In this document: positions 18,221 through 27,430 of the stretch, one piece after another
How the letters are laid out: each line of letters opens with the position of its first letter
Numbering within the stretch: the stretch's first letter is position 1
Assembly (NCBI GenBank): GCA_013112585.1
Contig: JABFGH010000028.1
Location: 1-62,497 of the forward strand
From: Ignavibacteriota bacterium
GTDB lineage: Bacteria; Bacteroidota; Ignavibacteria; Ignavibacteriales; Melioribacteraceae
Direction of reading: 5' to 3'
DNA length: 62,497 bases
The notes under the pieces: generated by a model
What the model saw: the letters and a program-made list of their open reading frames with translations, nothing else
Database searches by the model: none
What the model was told of the DNA's origin: nothing
Position numbers and translations under genes: made by a program

Positions 18221-19570
18221 TCACGGTTTCTCAATTCCATAGTTTTCTATTTTACTGTATAAAGTCGGTAGAGAAATACCTAAATATTTTGCAGCCAATG
18301 GTTTTTCCCACTTTACAGAGGTCAACATTTTTTCTATATGTCTTTTTTCAATATCAGCAAGCGTAAAACTTTTTATATCATCAAATTCGGAATGAATACT
18401 TTCATTCTCTCTTAATAAAATATTTTCCTTTTCCAAAACGTCACCGCTAGACAAGACTATCGCCTGCATTAGGGTATTTTCTAATTCTCTAACATTGCCA
18501 ATCCAATTATGATTCTTTAAAATTTCCATAACATTATTAGGAATTTTATTTACTTTTTTATGCAGTTCCTTATTAATTTTATTTAAAAAGTGATTTACTA
18601 AAATTGGAATATCCTCTTTTCTATCTCTAAGCGGCGGAATGTTAATTGTAAGCACGTTTAATCTATAGAATAAATCTTCCCGAAAAGTACCATCCTGAAC
18701 CATCTTTTCAATATTCTTATTTGTTGCTGCAATTATTCTTGCTTTCATCGGAATCGTGCTTTCCCCTCCAACCCTCTCAAATTCCTTTTCTTGTATTATT
18801 CTTAATAGTTTAACTTGTAGGTTTTGTGAAATCTCCGAAATTTCATCTAAGAACAGAGTCCCCTCACCTGCAATTTCAAATTTACCTTTTTTATCTTTTA
18901 TGGATCCTGTGAATGAACCTTTCATGTGACCAAACAATTCACTTTCTAAAAGTGTTTCGGTCAAAGCTGTGCAGTTTACAGCCACAAATGGATATCCCTT
19001 AGTTACACCGCTAAAATGAATTGCTCTTGCAACAAGTTCTTTTCCGGTTCCGCTTTCACCTTGTATTAATGTAGTGACCCGGTTATCAGCAACCTGTCCA
19101 ATCTTTTTAAAAATTGATCTCATGACCGGGGCTTTTCCGATAATTGTATTTTTATTTTTTTCCGAATCATCTTTACTTTCTATTACAGTCTTTAATTTGT
19201 CACTCAGCTTTTTATTTTCAAGCGCTCTATTAATAGCTATCGTCAATTTTTCTATTTCAATCGGTTTCTCTAAATAATCATAAGCCCCTTTTTTCATAGC
19301 TTCAATGGTAATATCCATATCATCATAGGCAGTCATTAGTATAAAATGGGTACCGGGTTTAGACTCTTTTACCCTCTTCATTAACTCCAAGCCGTTTAAT
19401 CCCGGCATTCTTATATCACTTATTACTAAGTCAGGGCTTATCCTCTTTATTAGCTCAAGTCCCTCAACACCATCGGCCGCCGAACTTGTTTCATATTTTT
19501 CTCGTTTAAGATAATTACATATTGTTTGTCTGATTGATTCATCATCATCAACAACTATTATTTTTGCCAT
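18221..19570 (-). CDS. NtrC-family sigma-54-dependent response regulator
   Basis: 449 residues. Receiver domain 1-120 with the acidic pocket VDDDES and phospho-accepting D52 (ISDIRMPG). AAA+ domain about 140-380 with Walker A GESGTGKE, GTLFLDEISE as Walker B and an arginine-finger region REDLFYRLNV. The sigma-54 contact loop (about 218-223) reads GSFTGS rather than GAFTGA, an unusual but conservative variant. A Fis-type helix-turn-helix ends the protein (AAKYLGISLPTLYSKIENYG). It should activate -24/-12 promoters; three good ones are in this window. The kinase gene ends 18 bases upstream. Confidence 0.94.
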   Translation of the reverse strand: MAKIIVVDDDESIRQTICNYLKREKYETSSAADGVEGLELIKRISPDLVISDIRMPGLNGLELMKRVKESKPGTHFILMTAYDDMDITIEAMKKGAYDYLEKPIEIEKLTIAINRALENKKLSDKLKTVIESKDDSEKNKNTIIGKAPVMRSIFKKIGQVADNRVTTLIQGESGTGKELVARAIHFSGVTKGYPFVAVNCTALTETLLESELFGHMKGSFTGSIKDKKGKFEIAGEGTLFLDEISEISQNLQVKLLRIIQEKEFERVGGESTIPMKARIIAATNKNIEKMVQDGTFREDLFYRLNVLTINIPPLRDRKEDIPILVNHFLNKINKELHKKVNKIPNNVMEILKNHNWIGNVRELENTLMQAIVLSSGDVLEKENILLRENESIHSEFDDIKSFTLADIEKRHIEKMLTSVKWEKPLAAKYLGISLPTLYSKIENYGIEKP

Positions 19571-19588
19571 ACAAAATCCATTATTATT

Positions 19589-21703
19589 CTAGCTACTATT
19601 AGTACTATTCAACAAAATTTCAAAAACCGTAAAACCGGGCTGCGATTTCAGCAGCTTGATTTCACCATTATGCTGTTCAATTATTTTTTTACAAATAGAT
19701 AAACCCAATCCTGTTCCCGAAGATTTTGATGTGTAGAATGGTTCAAATATTCGATCCTTAATTTCTTCAGGAACTCCTTTCCCATTGTCCGAAATTATTA
19801 TTTTGATCCCATCGTTTGTTGTTTTGTTTTCAATTTTTACATATCCCTCATTAACAGATGATTCAAATGAATTTTCAAATATATTTATAAAAACTTGATG
19901 TAATTTTTCTTTATCGGCTGTTAATTCAAAATCATCTAATTTATTTATTATTCTAAAACTCGATGACTCATATTTATTTTTATTATTGAATTCAATTGTT
20001 CTTATTATTTCCTGAAAATTAAAAGTTGATAAAGATAATTCTGTATATCGCGAATATTGTAAAATTTCATTCACTAAATTATTTAATCTATTTATTTCTT
20101 TATTTATAATTACAAATGATTCTTTATCCTCGTTATTGAGTATAAGGGATCTTGATAAAATATCAGCATTCATTTTTATTGATGTTAGTGGAGTTTTTAC
20201 TTCGTGTGCCATTACCGCTGCCATCTTGCCTATCGCAGCAAGCTTCTCCGACTGTGCTAATTGTAATTCCAATTCCTTTGTTTTTGTTATATCGATTTCA
20301 ACAAACAGATAACCAGGTTCATCGTCCGTACTAATTTCAAAGGGCGTAACAAATAATAAAATCGTTCTTACATTGCCATTTGATAAAGTCAAATTAAGCT
20401 CACCTTCGTAATTTTTATTAATCTTTAACTCACTCTTAATTGACTTAAATATTTCCGATTGATCATCTTTAAATTGAATTTCATCAATTGTTATTTTATC
20501 TATATTATTGTAGTCTAATGAGTTTAATTCACAGAACACCCGGTTGGCTTGAAGAATTCTGAATGAATTATCAACTAATGCAATTGAAGTATAAGATTTA
20601 TCGAAGGCATCCATCAACATGGATATCCTTTCTTCCTTTTGCTTTATTTCTTTTAAGTCCGCCATTAAAGTTTTTGACATATCGTTAAATGTAAACGCTA
20701 ATTCTCCTATTTCATCATTTGATAGAGAGTCAACAAGTGTACCATAGTTTCCTCTTTGTATTTCAAGTGCTTGGGATTTAAGTTTTTCTATTGGATGCGC
20801 AATAGTTTTTAATATTATAAATGACATAGTAATTGAGACAATTATTCCGCCAAATAGAGATATTAAAAAATATCTTCCCCATTCATCAGGGGTACTTATT
20901 CCAAAAAACACTCTCCCAAGAGGAATCTGTATTAAAACTATTACAATTGGTACAGCAATTAATGCGCTTAAAAATATTTTTCTTTGAAGACTGAATGAAT
21001 TGACTCTTTCCAATGCGTTAGGAAACATATTATATTTTACAACTCCAATGCCTGTGAATAAAATTAAGCCTGCTAAGAAAGCCAAAGGACTTATTTCTAC
21101 TAAATAATAAAAGCCCATAACCCAAGGAAGAAATAATCCAAAAACAAATGAGGTGAAATTTGTGATCATGAGTCCGAAGATTAAAATCAATATTTGGCTT
21201 TTAATTTCACTGTCTTCTGTATTCCTATATTTTTTCGTTAATACATATAAAGAAAAAAAGAGCAAAATAACGTACCACATTAAAAATATTGGATACTTAG
21301 TATCATAGTGAGCTTCAAAAACATCTGAATGGGCATGAGACTCCTGAACGAAATTTCCTGTCCATAGAAAAAATAATAATATTATTGACGGAATAAGAAT
21401 TACAAGTGAATTTTTTAAATCTATTTTTTGTTGATTGGGATAACTGATTGCAAAAAAAGTCAAGGTGATTAATATTAACATTAGAAGTGAATGGCATGAT
21501 TGATCTAAAATCGTGACATCCTCGGATTTTAGCATATAGAAATGCATTCCATGAGAAATCACATACAGTATGACAAGGATTAAAGTCATTATAAAAAATC
21601 GACTCGTGTATTTAGATGGAGTACGCGAATAAATAATTACTATCAAACCTATAGCAGCAAGAATTGTTACAATCAGAAATATTAAAGAAACTATATCATG
21701 CAT
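19589..21703 (-). CDS. Membrane sensor histidine kinase, partner of the NtrC-type regulator
   Basis: 704 residues. About seven membrane helices (1-240) and a further pair (about 245-310) precede a HAMP-like linker (310-365), a PAS domain (about 370-480), HisKA with H500 in MAHEVKTPLTS, and an HATPase domain with N, G1 (SDNGKGVPEE) and G2 (GTGLGLSI) boxes. The N-terminal sensor has several exposed His residues (SHGMHF, ESHAHSDVFEAHYD), attractive as metal ligands. With the response regulator 18 bases downstream it forms a two-component pair. The signal is not proven; the gene content around it suggests a metal. Confidence 0.92.
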   Translation of the reverse strand: MHDIVSLIFLIVTILAAIGLIVIIYSRTPSKYTSRFFIMTLILVILYVISHGMHFYMLKSEDVTILDQSCHSLLMLILITLTFFAISYPNQQKIDLKNSLVILIPSIILLFFLWTGNFVQESHAHSDVFEAHYDTKYPIFLMWYVILLFFSLYVLTKKYRNTEDSEIKSQILILIFGLMITNFTSFVFGLFLPWVMGFYYLVEISPLAFLAGLILFTGIGVVKYNMFPNALERVNSFSLQRKIFLSALIAVPIVIVLIQIPLGRVFFGISTPDEWGRYFLISLFGGIIVSITMSFIILKTIAHPIEKLKSQALEIQRGNYGTLVDSLSNDEIGELAFTFNDMSKTLMADLKEIKQKEERISMLMDAFDKSYTSIALVDNSFRILQANRVFCELNSLDYNNIDKITIDEIQFKDDQSEIFKSIKSELKINKNYEGELNLTLSNGNVRTILLFVTPFEISTDDEPGYLFVEIDITKTKELELQLAQSEKLAAIGKMAAVMAHEVKTPLTSIKMNADILSRSLILNNEDKESFVIINKEINRLNNLVNEILQYSRYTELSLSTFNFQEIIRTIEFNNKNKYESSSFRIINKLDDFELTADKEKLHQVFINIFENSFESSVNEGYVKIENKTTNDGIKIIISDNGKGVPEEIKDRIFEPFYTSKSSGTGLGLSICKKIIEQHNGEIKLLKSQPGFTVFEILLNSTNSS

Positions 21704-21873
21704 AAATTTTATCTGTTTTTTATGAATCTAAAAGTTAAAATAATTATTAGGAAATTAAATTATCAACCACAAGCTAATTGGGATATAAATTAAATTATTT
21801 AAATATTTTTTAATTATCTAAACAAAATCTAAATCTACCATTTAATTTCAACTTGTTTTATCAACTACATAAA

Positions 21874-21890
21874 GGGCACAACAATTGCAA
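21874..21890 (+). promoter_or_regulatory. Sigma-54 (-24/-12) promoter upstream of the membrane spermidine-synthase-like operon
   Basis: GGGCACAACAATTGCAA: GG at 21875-21876 and GC at 21887-21888 with exactly ten bases between, plus the CAC and TTGCA context. Only the T before GG is missing from the consensus TGGCAC-N5-TTGCA. The ATG of the next gene is 27 bases after the GC. Confidence 0.75.
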
Positions 21891-21914
21891 CAATAGTCAA
21901 AAAATCTAACTTAA

Positions 21915-24266
21915 ATGAAAAATAGAAATAAATATCTTGTAATAATCTTTTTAATAACTGCTAGCACAATAATTTTCGAAATAACTTTATCCCGGTTATT
22001 TTCTTATATGCTAAGCTACCACTTTGCATTTCTTGTTCTATCAATATCAGTTTTCGGACTTGGTGTTGGAGAAATAATTTATGCAAAATATAGTGATTAT
22101 TTTAATAAGCAAAAGCATTGGATATTTATTTCCATTCCTTTGATTATTATACTCAGTTTATCTCTAATGCTTTTGCTCCCAGTTTTAATTAGTAGTCTAG
22201 GGCAGCAAATGACGTTATTCTTCTTCATAATTTTTACAACAATTCCTTTTTTAGCAATTGGAGTTATGTTCAGTTTTATTTTTCAAATTAATTCCAAGAA
22301 AAGCTATTTACTATATTCGTCTGATCTGTTAGGAGCTTCAATGGGTGCACTGATATCCGTTTTTATTTTGGATTCGATTAGTATCTTGATCATTTTTATT
22401 TCACTAGCAAGTTTTCTTTTTATTTTATTCATCATAATTTTATTTATAGAAAATAAATTCAATTATAAGATTGTAATCACTTTTTTAATTCTCACTTCTG
22501 GTTCAGCAATAATTTTTTCCAATCTAGATGTTCCAATAGCAATAAGTAAAGACAAGGATTTACTACGGTTAATGAACAATCCTTCAATTCAATCGAGTGT
22601 AGTAGAATCGAGATGGAACCTATTTGGGAAAACCGATTTAGTAGAATTTTCCTACCCCGATGGGTCTAATTCATTTTCAATATTTATAGATGGAGCGGCT
22701 GGCAGTGAATTAATCAGCTTAGACGAATTAGAGCAAACACCAAGTAAGTTTGGTCATGTAATAGCGCATTTCCCAGGATTTTTTCCATTACAATTTCTTG
22801 AAGCTGGTGAAAAGGATACATCCCTAATTATTGGTCCCGGCGGGGGTATTGATATTGCGGCAAATTATTTTGGAAAAGTAAATTTTATAGAAGCAGCGGA
22901 GGTTAACCCCTCTTTCATTGAATTGATGCAAAAATATAATCCTTCAACTTTCAGTTCTAAAAACAATATTAAAATAATTGAAAATGAAGGCAGAAACTAT
23001 GTACGAAAATTCGAGGATAAATATGATTTAATCTTTTTGACTATACCAATTACAAAAAGCTCAAGATCGACGGACTTTTATATGTTAACTGAGAATTATT
23101 TATTCACAGTTGAAGCTGTTGAAGATTACCTTAATGCACTGACCTATAATGGGCGGTTAGTTTTCACTATGCATAGTTATGAAGAAATTTACCGCTTCCT
23201 ATCAACTTTCTTGGAAGCTAAGAACAGAACCGGAATTAGTAATGGTGAAGCTTTAAAACAAGTATATATAATATCAAATGGAATGAAGCCGGTTATTATA
23301 ATTAAAAAGAATAAGTTTACTATCGAAGAAATTGAACTACGACATTTTACAGCCCATCAAAATGAATTAGACAGGGGGGTGTTCTTCTTTCCATTTATTG
23401 AACAGATCAAAATTGACACCGTCTTATACACTGACTTAAATTTTCAATGGCAAATGTTTGACAAAATTATTTATGATGTAGCCGATAATAAATACTCATT
23501 TGCCGAAGTATCTCAAAGTTCGGCGATTAATTTAAAACCGACCTTTGATGATGCCCCCTTCTTTTACAATTTTCAAATTGGGATACCGGATAATATGGTT
23601 GTTTTACTATTTATCCTTGCAGCAATTTTAATTTGGTTAATAGTGCTCCGGAAAAAAAGCTATGGTTTGTCTGGATTAGATGAACATTCCGAAAAGCAGC
23701 GGAGTATTTTTAATCAGTACAGTTTAATTTCAATATTATTAGGCTTTGCATATTTTTTAATTCAGGCTTATACATTCCAGATATTAAATCTTAGTCTCGA
23801 TTCACCGACAAAATCAATATCAGTTTTATTGTTTTTATTCCTCCTCGGAAATGGGTTCGGAAGTTTACTTACTTGGATAATTCATAAAAATTATTTGCGG
23901 TTTATATCGATAATTATACTTTTGATCATAATCATTAGTGCTTTTGAATTTTTCTTTATTATTCCATTACTTCGCGAGAGCGCATCATTACATTGGCTTT
24001 TAGCATCCACAAGCATACCTGCAATTCTACTCGGAATTCCATTCCCGCTTCTTTTAAAGGCAACAGCGAAAATCAAAAGTTCGAACGGAATAGCTTTTTT
24101 GTTGGGTCTCTCCAGTATCGGTGGAGTAGCGGCATCAAGCCTGTCAATAATATTAGCTTTACTGTATGGATTCAAATCGACTTTGATACTAGCATTGTTA
24201 ACATACGCCTCAATAATATTTTTAACTCAGAAAACATATAAACAACAATTATTAAAGGAGTCATAA
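21915..24266 (+). CDS. Polytopic membrane protein with spermidine-synthase-like domain
   Basis: 783 residues. Six or seven membrane helices (1-205) come first, then a Rossmann methyltransferase/aminopropyltransferase-like domain (about 206-530) with the nucleotide motif IIGPGGGIDI, an acidic strand end (IEAAEVNPSF) and a late YDLIFLTIP, then another membrane bundle (about 550-783). This architecture belongs to the family annotated as fused spermidine synthase/membrane proteins. Polyamine synthesis is not assured: the substrate-binding residues of true SpeE are not obvious. It is the first gene after the sigma-54 promoter at 21874 and is followed two bases later by a YHS protein. Confidence 0.75.
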   Translation: MKNRNKYLVIIFLITASTIIFEITLSRLFSYMLSYHFAFLVLSISVFGLGVGEIIYAKYSDYFNKQKHWIFISIPLIIILSLSLMLLLPVLISSLGQQMTLFFFIIFTTIPFLAIGVMFSFIFQINSKKSYLLYSSDLLGASMGALISVFILDSISILIIFISLASFLFILFIIILFIENKFNYKIVITFLILTSGSAIIFSNLDVPIAISKDKDLLRLMNNPSIQSSVVESRWNLFGKTDLVEFSYPDGSNSFSIFIDGAAGSELISLDELEQTPSKFGHVIAHFPGFFPLQFLEAGEKDTSLIIGPGGGIDIAANYFGKVNFIEAAEVNPSFIELMQKYNPSTFSSKNNIKIIENEGRNYVRKFEDKYDLIFLTIPITKSSRSTDFYMLTENYLFTVEAVEDYLNALTYNGRLVFTMHSYEEIYRFLSTFLEAKNRTGISNGEALKQVYIISNGMKPVIIIKKNKFTIEEIELRHFTAHQNELDRGVFFFPFIEQIKIDTVLYTDLNFQWQMFDKIIYDVADNKYSFAEVSQSSAINLKPTFDDAPFFYNFQIGIPDNMVVLLFILAAILIWLIVLRKKSYGLSGLDEHSEKQRSIFNQYSLISILLGFAYFLIQAYTFQILNLSLDSPTKSISVLLFLFLLGNGFGSLLTWIIHKNYLRFISIIILLIIIISAFEFFFIIPLLRESASLHWLLASTSIPAILLGIPFPLLLKATAKIKSSNGIAFLLGLSSIGGVAASSLSIILALLYGFKSTLILALLTYASIIFLTQKTYKQQLLKES

Positions 24267-24267
24267 A

Positions 24268-24429
24268 ATGAAAAAGAATAATAAAGTTCTAAGAGACCCG
24301 GTTTGCGGTAAAAAAATCAATAAGAATAAAGCTTATGCAAAAGAAACATACGGCAAAAAGGAATATTATTTATGCTGTTCGCTGTGCCAATCCACTTTCC
24401 TAAAAGAACCGGAAAAGTTCATCAATTAA
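24268..24429 (+). CDS. Small YHS-domain metal-binding protein
   Basis: 53 residues: a bare YHS domain with DPVCGKKI (9-16) and YYLCCSLCQSTF (33-44), ending in EPEKFIN. YHS domains bind soft metals through their cysteines and occur in CopA ATPases and metal chaperones. An extra Cys gives CCSLC in the second half. The ATG has AAAGGAG and starts two bases after the previous stop, so it belongs to the sigma-54-led operon. Too short for a usual ORF cut-off. Confidence 0.82.
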   Translation: MKKNNKVLRDPVCGKKINKNKAYAKETYGKKEYYLCCSLCQSTFLKEPEKFIN

Positions 24430-24445
24430 GAGTCGGGAGTTAGTA

Positions 24446-25093
24446 ATGCATGAAAGTTATGATTATGGATTGTGGATAATTGTTTTGATAAATGCGGGGA
24501 TATTTTTTGTATTCGCCATATCATTTATACGACCATCAAAAAAAATTGAATGGCGATCGATGGGAATATTTACAGCATTTATAGCTGCACTCTTTACAGA
24601 AATGTATGGTTTCCCACTTACAATTTATTTTTTAGTTTCAATTTTTGGAGATAACATTGGTGTTGTTGATCCGTTTGATCATTTAAATGGCCACTTGTTA
24701 GGAACTTTATTAGGGGCATCTGATATCGTCAAATATTTGATATGCATTATCGGCGGTTTGATTATGGCTGCAGGCGCTATAGTTATTTATGATGGCTGGA
24801 AACTCATTCATAAATCAAATGGAAATTTGGTAACAACCGGAATTTATTCAAAAATTCGTCACCCTCAATATTCTGGTATATTTTTAATTTCTCTCGGCAT
24901 GCTGGTTCAATGGCCAACATTATTAACCCTAATAATGTTTCCGGTATTGTTATTTGCTTACTTAAAATTATCACTTAAAGAAGAAAGAATTGTTTCCAAA
25001 AAATTTATGAAAGAATACAGTATTTATAGAAGCGAGGTGCCTGCATTTATTCCAAAATTTAGAAAACAAATTAATTATAAAGAAGAGGTGTAA
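24446..25093 (+). CDS. Membrane methyltransferase, ICMT/PEMT-like
   Basis: 215 residues with five or six membrane helices. The C-terminal half has the isoprenylcysteine-carboxyl-methyltransferase/phospholipid-methyltransferase signature: TTGIYSKIRHPQYSGIFLIS (about 130-149), then a KEER motif and a YRSEVPAFIP end. Bacterial members methylate lipids or unknown small molecules using SAM. The substrate is unknown. It lies between a YHS gene and a DUF5676-like gene in one operon, 16 bases after the former, with GGGAG ahead of the ATG. Confidence 0.8.
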   Translation: MHESYDYGLWIIVLINAGIFFVFAISFIRPSKKIEWRSMGIFTAFIAALFTEMYGFPLTIYFLVSIFGDNIGVVDPFDHLNGHLLGTLLGASDIVKYLICIIGGLIMAAGAIVIYDGWKLIHKSNGNLVTTGIYSKIRHPQYSGIFLISLGMLVQWPTLLTLIMFPVLLFAYLKLSLKEERIVSKKFMKEYSIYRSEVPAFIPKFRKQINYKEEV

Positions 25094-25094
25094 A

Positions 25095-25664
25095 ATGAAA
25101 AAAGTAGAACCCTACCCCATTGCAAGTGCATTATTTTTCATAGCTCAAATATTTTATATAGTCTGTATCAGTGTAAAGTTAGTGCTTAATAATTTAGGAA
25201 TTGAAGGTTTTTGGCATATGCATAAAGTTTGGGAAATGATACTTCCCGGATTTTCTTCTCATAGTTTATTGGACTTCATTTTGGGTCTGTTAGAGGTCGG
25301 CTTAGGTGCATATGCAATTGGTTATTTAGTGGTGTTGACTTATAATTTTCTAAATAAAAAATCGGTTACAAATAATCAACCCTCACCAAAACCATTTGTT
25401 CTTAGATTCAAAGTATTGTTCCTAACAATATTTACATATTCCGTACTGCTATTTACAATTTGTTTTGTGTATGATTTGATTGTACCAAAGAATTTAAGCA
25501 TGAGCTTTATTTGGTCGTGGGTATTACCGGGTTTTCAAAACCTTAGCCTCAGTAATTATTTAGTTGGCATTTTCGATTTACTAATCTATAGTCTTTATTC
25601 TGCCTCAATTATTACCTGGGTACTCAACTATTTTCAAAAAGTTCAATTTGTAAATGTAAAATAA
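25095..25664 (+). CDS. Duplicated DUF5676-like small membrane protein
   Basis: 189 residues made of two similar halves. Each has a helix, a short loop with W-x(4,6)-LPGF (WEMILPGFSS and WSWVLPGFQN) and a glycine-spaced helix (FILGLLEVGLGAYAIGYLVV; YLVGIFDLLIYSLYSASIIT) ending in an aromatic/Asn-Phe. This is the pattern of the DUF5676 family, short two-helix proteins common in metal-resistance loci. The tandem form is unusual. It starts one base after the methyltransferase stop. Confidence 0.6.
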   Translation: MKKVEPYPIASALFFIAQIFYIVCISVKLVLNNLGIEGFWHMHKVWEMILPGFSSHSLLDFILGLLEVGLGAYAIGYLVVLTYNFLNKKSVTNNQPSPKPFVLRFKVLFLTIFTYSVLLFTICFVYDLIVPKNLSMSFIWSWVLPGFQNLSLSNYLVGIFDLLIYSLYSASIITWVLNYFQKVQFVNVK

Positions 25665-25676
25665 GAGGTGAAACAA

Positions 25677-25937
25677 ATGATAAAATATAACTCGAATAAA
25701 TTTGGAATTACAATAGCCATTTTTTTGATGATTTTTTTTACATATTTATTTATAAAATCTTACATAACAGATGATATTTTAATTATCAATATAATTACGC
25801 CCTTAATACCAATTGTAACAGATATCTCACTATCATCATTGGTATTTGGACTGGTTGGGTCCTTCTTTTGGGGTTATCTACTGGGAGTATCATTTATGTT
25901 TCTTTTTAATTTTTATAATATACGGCTTAACAAATAA
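25677..25937 (+). CDS. DUF5676-like two-helix membrane protein
   Basis: 86 residues from the ATG at 25677 (AGAGGTG ahead of it); a GTG nine bases earlier is less likely. Two hydrophobic helices are separated by a short loop; the second (SSLVFGLVGSFFWGYLLGVSFMFLFNFYN) has the glycine spacing and F-N-x-Y end of the 49545-49811 protein. Function unknown; it sits between the tandem homologue and a YHS gene, so it is part of the same module. Confidence 0.6.
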   Translation: MIKYNSNKFGITIAIFLMIFFTYLFIKSYITDDILIINIITPLIPIVTDISLSSLVFGLVGSFFWGYLLGVSFMFLFNFYNIRLNK

Positions 25938-25939
25938 AA

Positions 25940-26146
25940 ATGGATTCGAAAAAAAGAAAACATATTGACCCTGTATGCTTGATGGAAGTTGAAATTCCGG
26001 AGACAGATGACTTGGATTTAAAATCAGCGACTTATGAAGGAAACAGATATTATTTTTGTTCTCCATTTTGTGCTGCTGCATTTATTAATTCACCAAGTCG
26101 ATTTATTGATAGATTAAAAAAGTTAAATAACAATAAAAACAAATGA
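25940..26146 (+). CDS. YHS-domain metal-binding protein
   Basis: 68 residues. The DPVCLMEVEIPE motif (10-21) is followed by YYFCSPFCAAAF (about 38-49) and a basic tail. The two cysteine sites are those of the YHS family. It starts two bases after the preceding stop, so translation is coupled. Second YHS protein of this operon. Confidence 0.8.
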   Translation: MDSKKRKHIDPVCLMEVEIPETDDLDLKSATYEGNRYYFCSPFCAAAFINSPSRFIDRLKKLNNNKNK

Positions 26147-26152
26147 GGATTT

Positions 26153-26491
26153 ATGCAGTTCAGTTACAAAGATAAGGGTGAATTTTTAAGAGCATTCTTA
26201 ATTCTAATAAGGAAGGATAAAAATATTAACAAGTCAGAAAAGCAAATGACAATGGTAATTGGAAAATATTTTGGATTCGAAAAAAAATTTTGTGAGGATG
26301 CAATAAGTCACCTTTTGGAAAACGAATTTTTATCCGAAAAACCACCTGTGTTTTCATCAAAAGAAATTGCACATTTTTTTGTTAAAGAGGTAACCCATAT
26401 TATGGAACAAATAAAACCTATGAACGATGAAGAAAAGGAATGGTTACTAGAGATTGCAAAGGTAAATAATGTCAATGATATGATTATATAA
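26153..26491 (+). CDS. Hypothetical helical cytoplasmic protein, possibly TerB-like
   Basis: 112 residues, no signal or membrane helix. It appears all-helical, with an acidic/basic pattern (LIRKDKNINKSEKQMTMVIG; MNDEEKEWLLEIAKVNNV) that recalls TerB/DjlA-type domains: a first helix pair followed by a KxE/D-x-E motif. The resemblance is weak and the family is not certain. TGAGGATTT gives a fair ribosome site six bases after the YHS gene, so it closes the operon that begins at 21915. Confidence 0.5.
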   Translation: MQFSYKDKGEFLRAFLILIRKDKNINKSEKQMTMVIGKYFGFEKKFCEDAISHLLENEFLSEKPPVFSSKEIAHFFVKEVTHIMEQIKPMNDEEKEWLLEIAKVNNVNDMII

Positions 26492-26949
26492 ATAACAATA
26501 CTTAAATAGATATATGCAATAAATTGTTATTAATTTCTACGAAATTAATATTAAGAATATTTAGTAAAATTTTAGCTAGGTAAGAGTGCTAAATTAATTC
26601 AGTTCGGTGCTCAATAGAATTTTAAAATATGTACGATTAAATATATGCTCAATTTAGTACAGTTTGCCATGTCTATTCAAATTCTAGTGTTACATTTTCT
26701 AAATGGCAGATATAAAGAGATGAAGTATTAGGAAAATTCAATAAGAGTGTGAAAGTTATTTAATAAATATCGAATTTAAGGTTTGTGAAGAATTAAAATT
26801 TTGATAGTAATTATTCTCATTATAAATTTATTTATTAAGAGAAGTCATTTGCGACCAAATACTAATTTTTAATTCCAGTAAAAAGCCTAAACCTAAACAC
26901 ATTGCTTTTAAAAGAAATTATTTACTATATTGCCCACCATTTTTTAATT
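26492..26949. other. Intergenic region before the second RND operon
   Basis: About 450 AT-rich bases. An imperfect inverted repeat (GTGCTAAATT near 26587, AATTTAGTAC near 26651) is visible. At the right end TTGCTT at about 26902 and TATATTGC at about 26926 look like a Bacteroidota-type -33/-7 promoter and would put the transcript start just ahead of the ATG at 26950. No small gene is convincing. Confidence 0.4.
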
Positions 26950-27381
26950 ATGACTACTTTCAGAAAAAAATATCGGCTGTTTAGTTCAGCAATTACACTC
27001 TTGTTGGTGAACTTTCTATTATTTTCACCTTTTTTTCATCATCATCACAATGAATATTCGGTTGACAAAGTAGAAAAAACATTAATTCATTCACACCTGT
27101 TGAATCATAATTCTGACACACATAATTCTGAAGATAAAAACCATTCTTCGTTTGACAAAGTCAATCACTATCATTTTATTAAATTAAACTCAGTTTTCAG
27201 TATCAATCCTTCCAAAGGATTCAAGATAAACCTCGTGAGTAATTTTTATGCTACTCAATTTTATTTTCAGGATAGTTTCGAAAATGAAGCAAGCCGGTAT
27301 GTAACTTCCAATCCCGAATCTCAGTTTCAATGGGAAAAGTATGTCCATTGCGCCGCAAACGTTTCTCCCCCATTAGCTTAA
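26950..27381 (+). CDS. His-rich exported protein ahead of the czc-like operon
   Basis: 143 residues from the ATG at 26950; the frame is open upstream, but a promoter-like sequence lies in that part. A signal-like helix (about 12-28) is followed by FFHHHHNEYS and a His/Ser/Asn-rich stretch (HSHLLNHNSDTHNSEDKNHS). Such short His-rich secreted proteins often precede heavy-metal RND genes in Bacteroidota and probably bind Zn, Ni or Cu in the periplasm. The end (VHCAANVSPPLA) has a single Cys. The TolC-like gene follows after 49 bases. Confidence 0.6.
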   Translation: MTTFRKKYRLFSSAITLLLVNFLLFSPFFHHHHNEYSVDKVEKTLIHSHLLNHNSDTHNSEDKNHSSFDKVNHYHFIKLNSVFSINPSKGFKINLVSNFYATQFYFQDSFENEASRYVTSNPESQFQWEKYVHCAANVSPPLA

Positions 27382-27430
27382 ACCAAACCAAGTTTTAAAA
27401 AAATTATAATAATCTTCAATAGGAGGTATC

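Noticed and set aside
23378-23395. ACAGGGGGGTGTTCTTC, similar to the CsoR-like operator
   Set aside because: It lies deep inside the coding region of the gene at 21915, with no promoter around it; probably chance.
26701-26720. TGGCAG as the start of a sigma-54 promoter ahead of the czc-like operon
   Set aside because: GA stands where GC is needed ten bases after GG, with no TTG before it.
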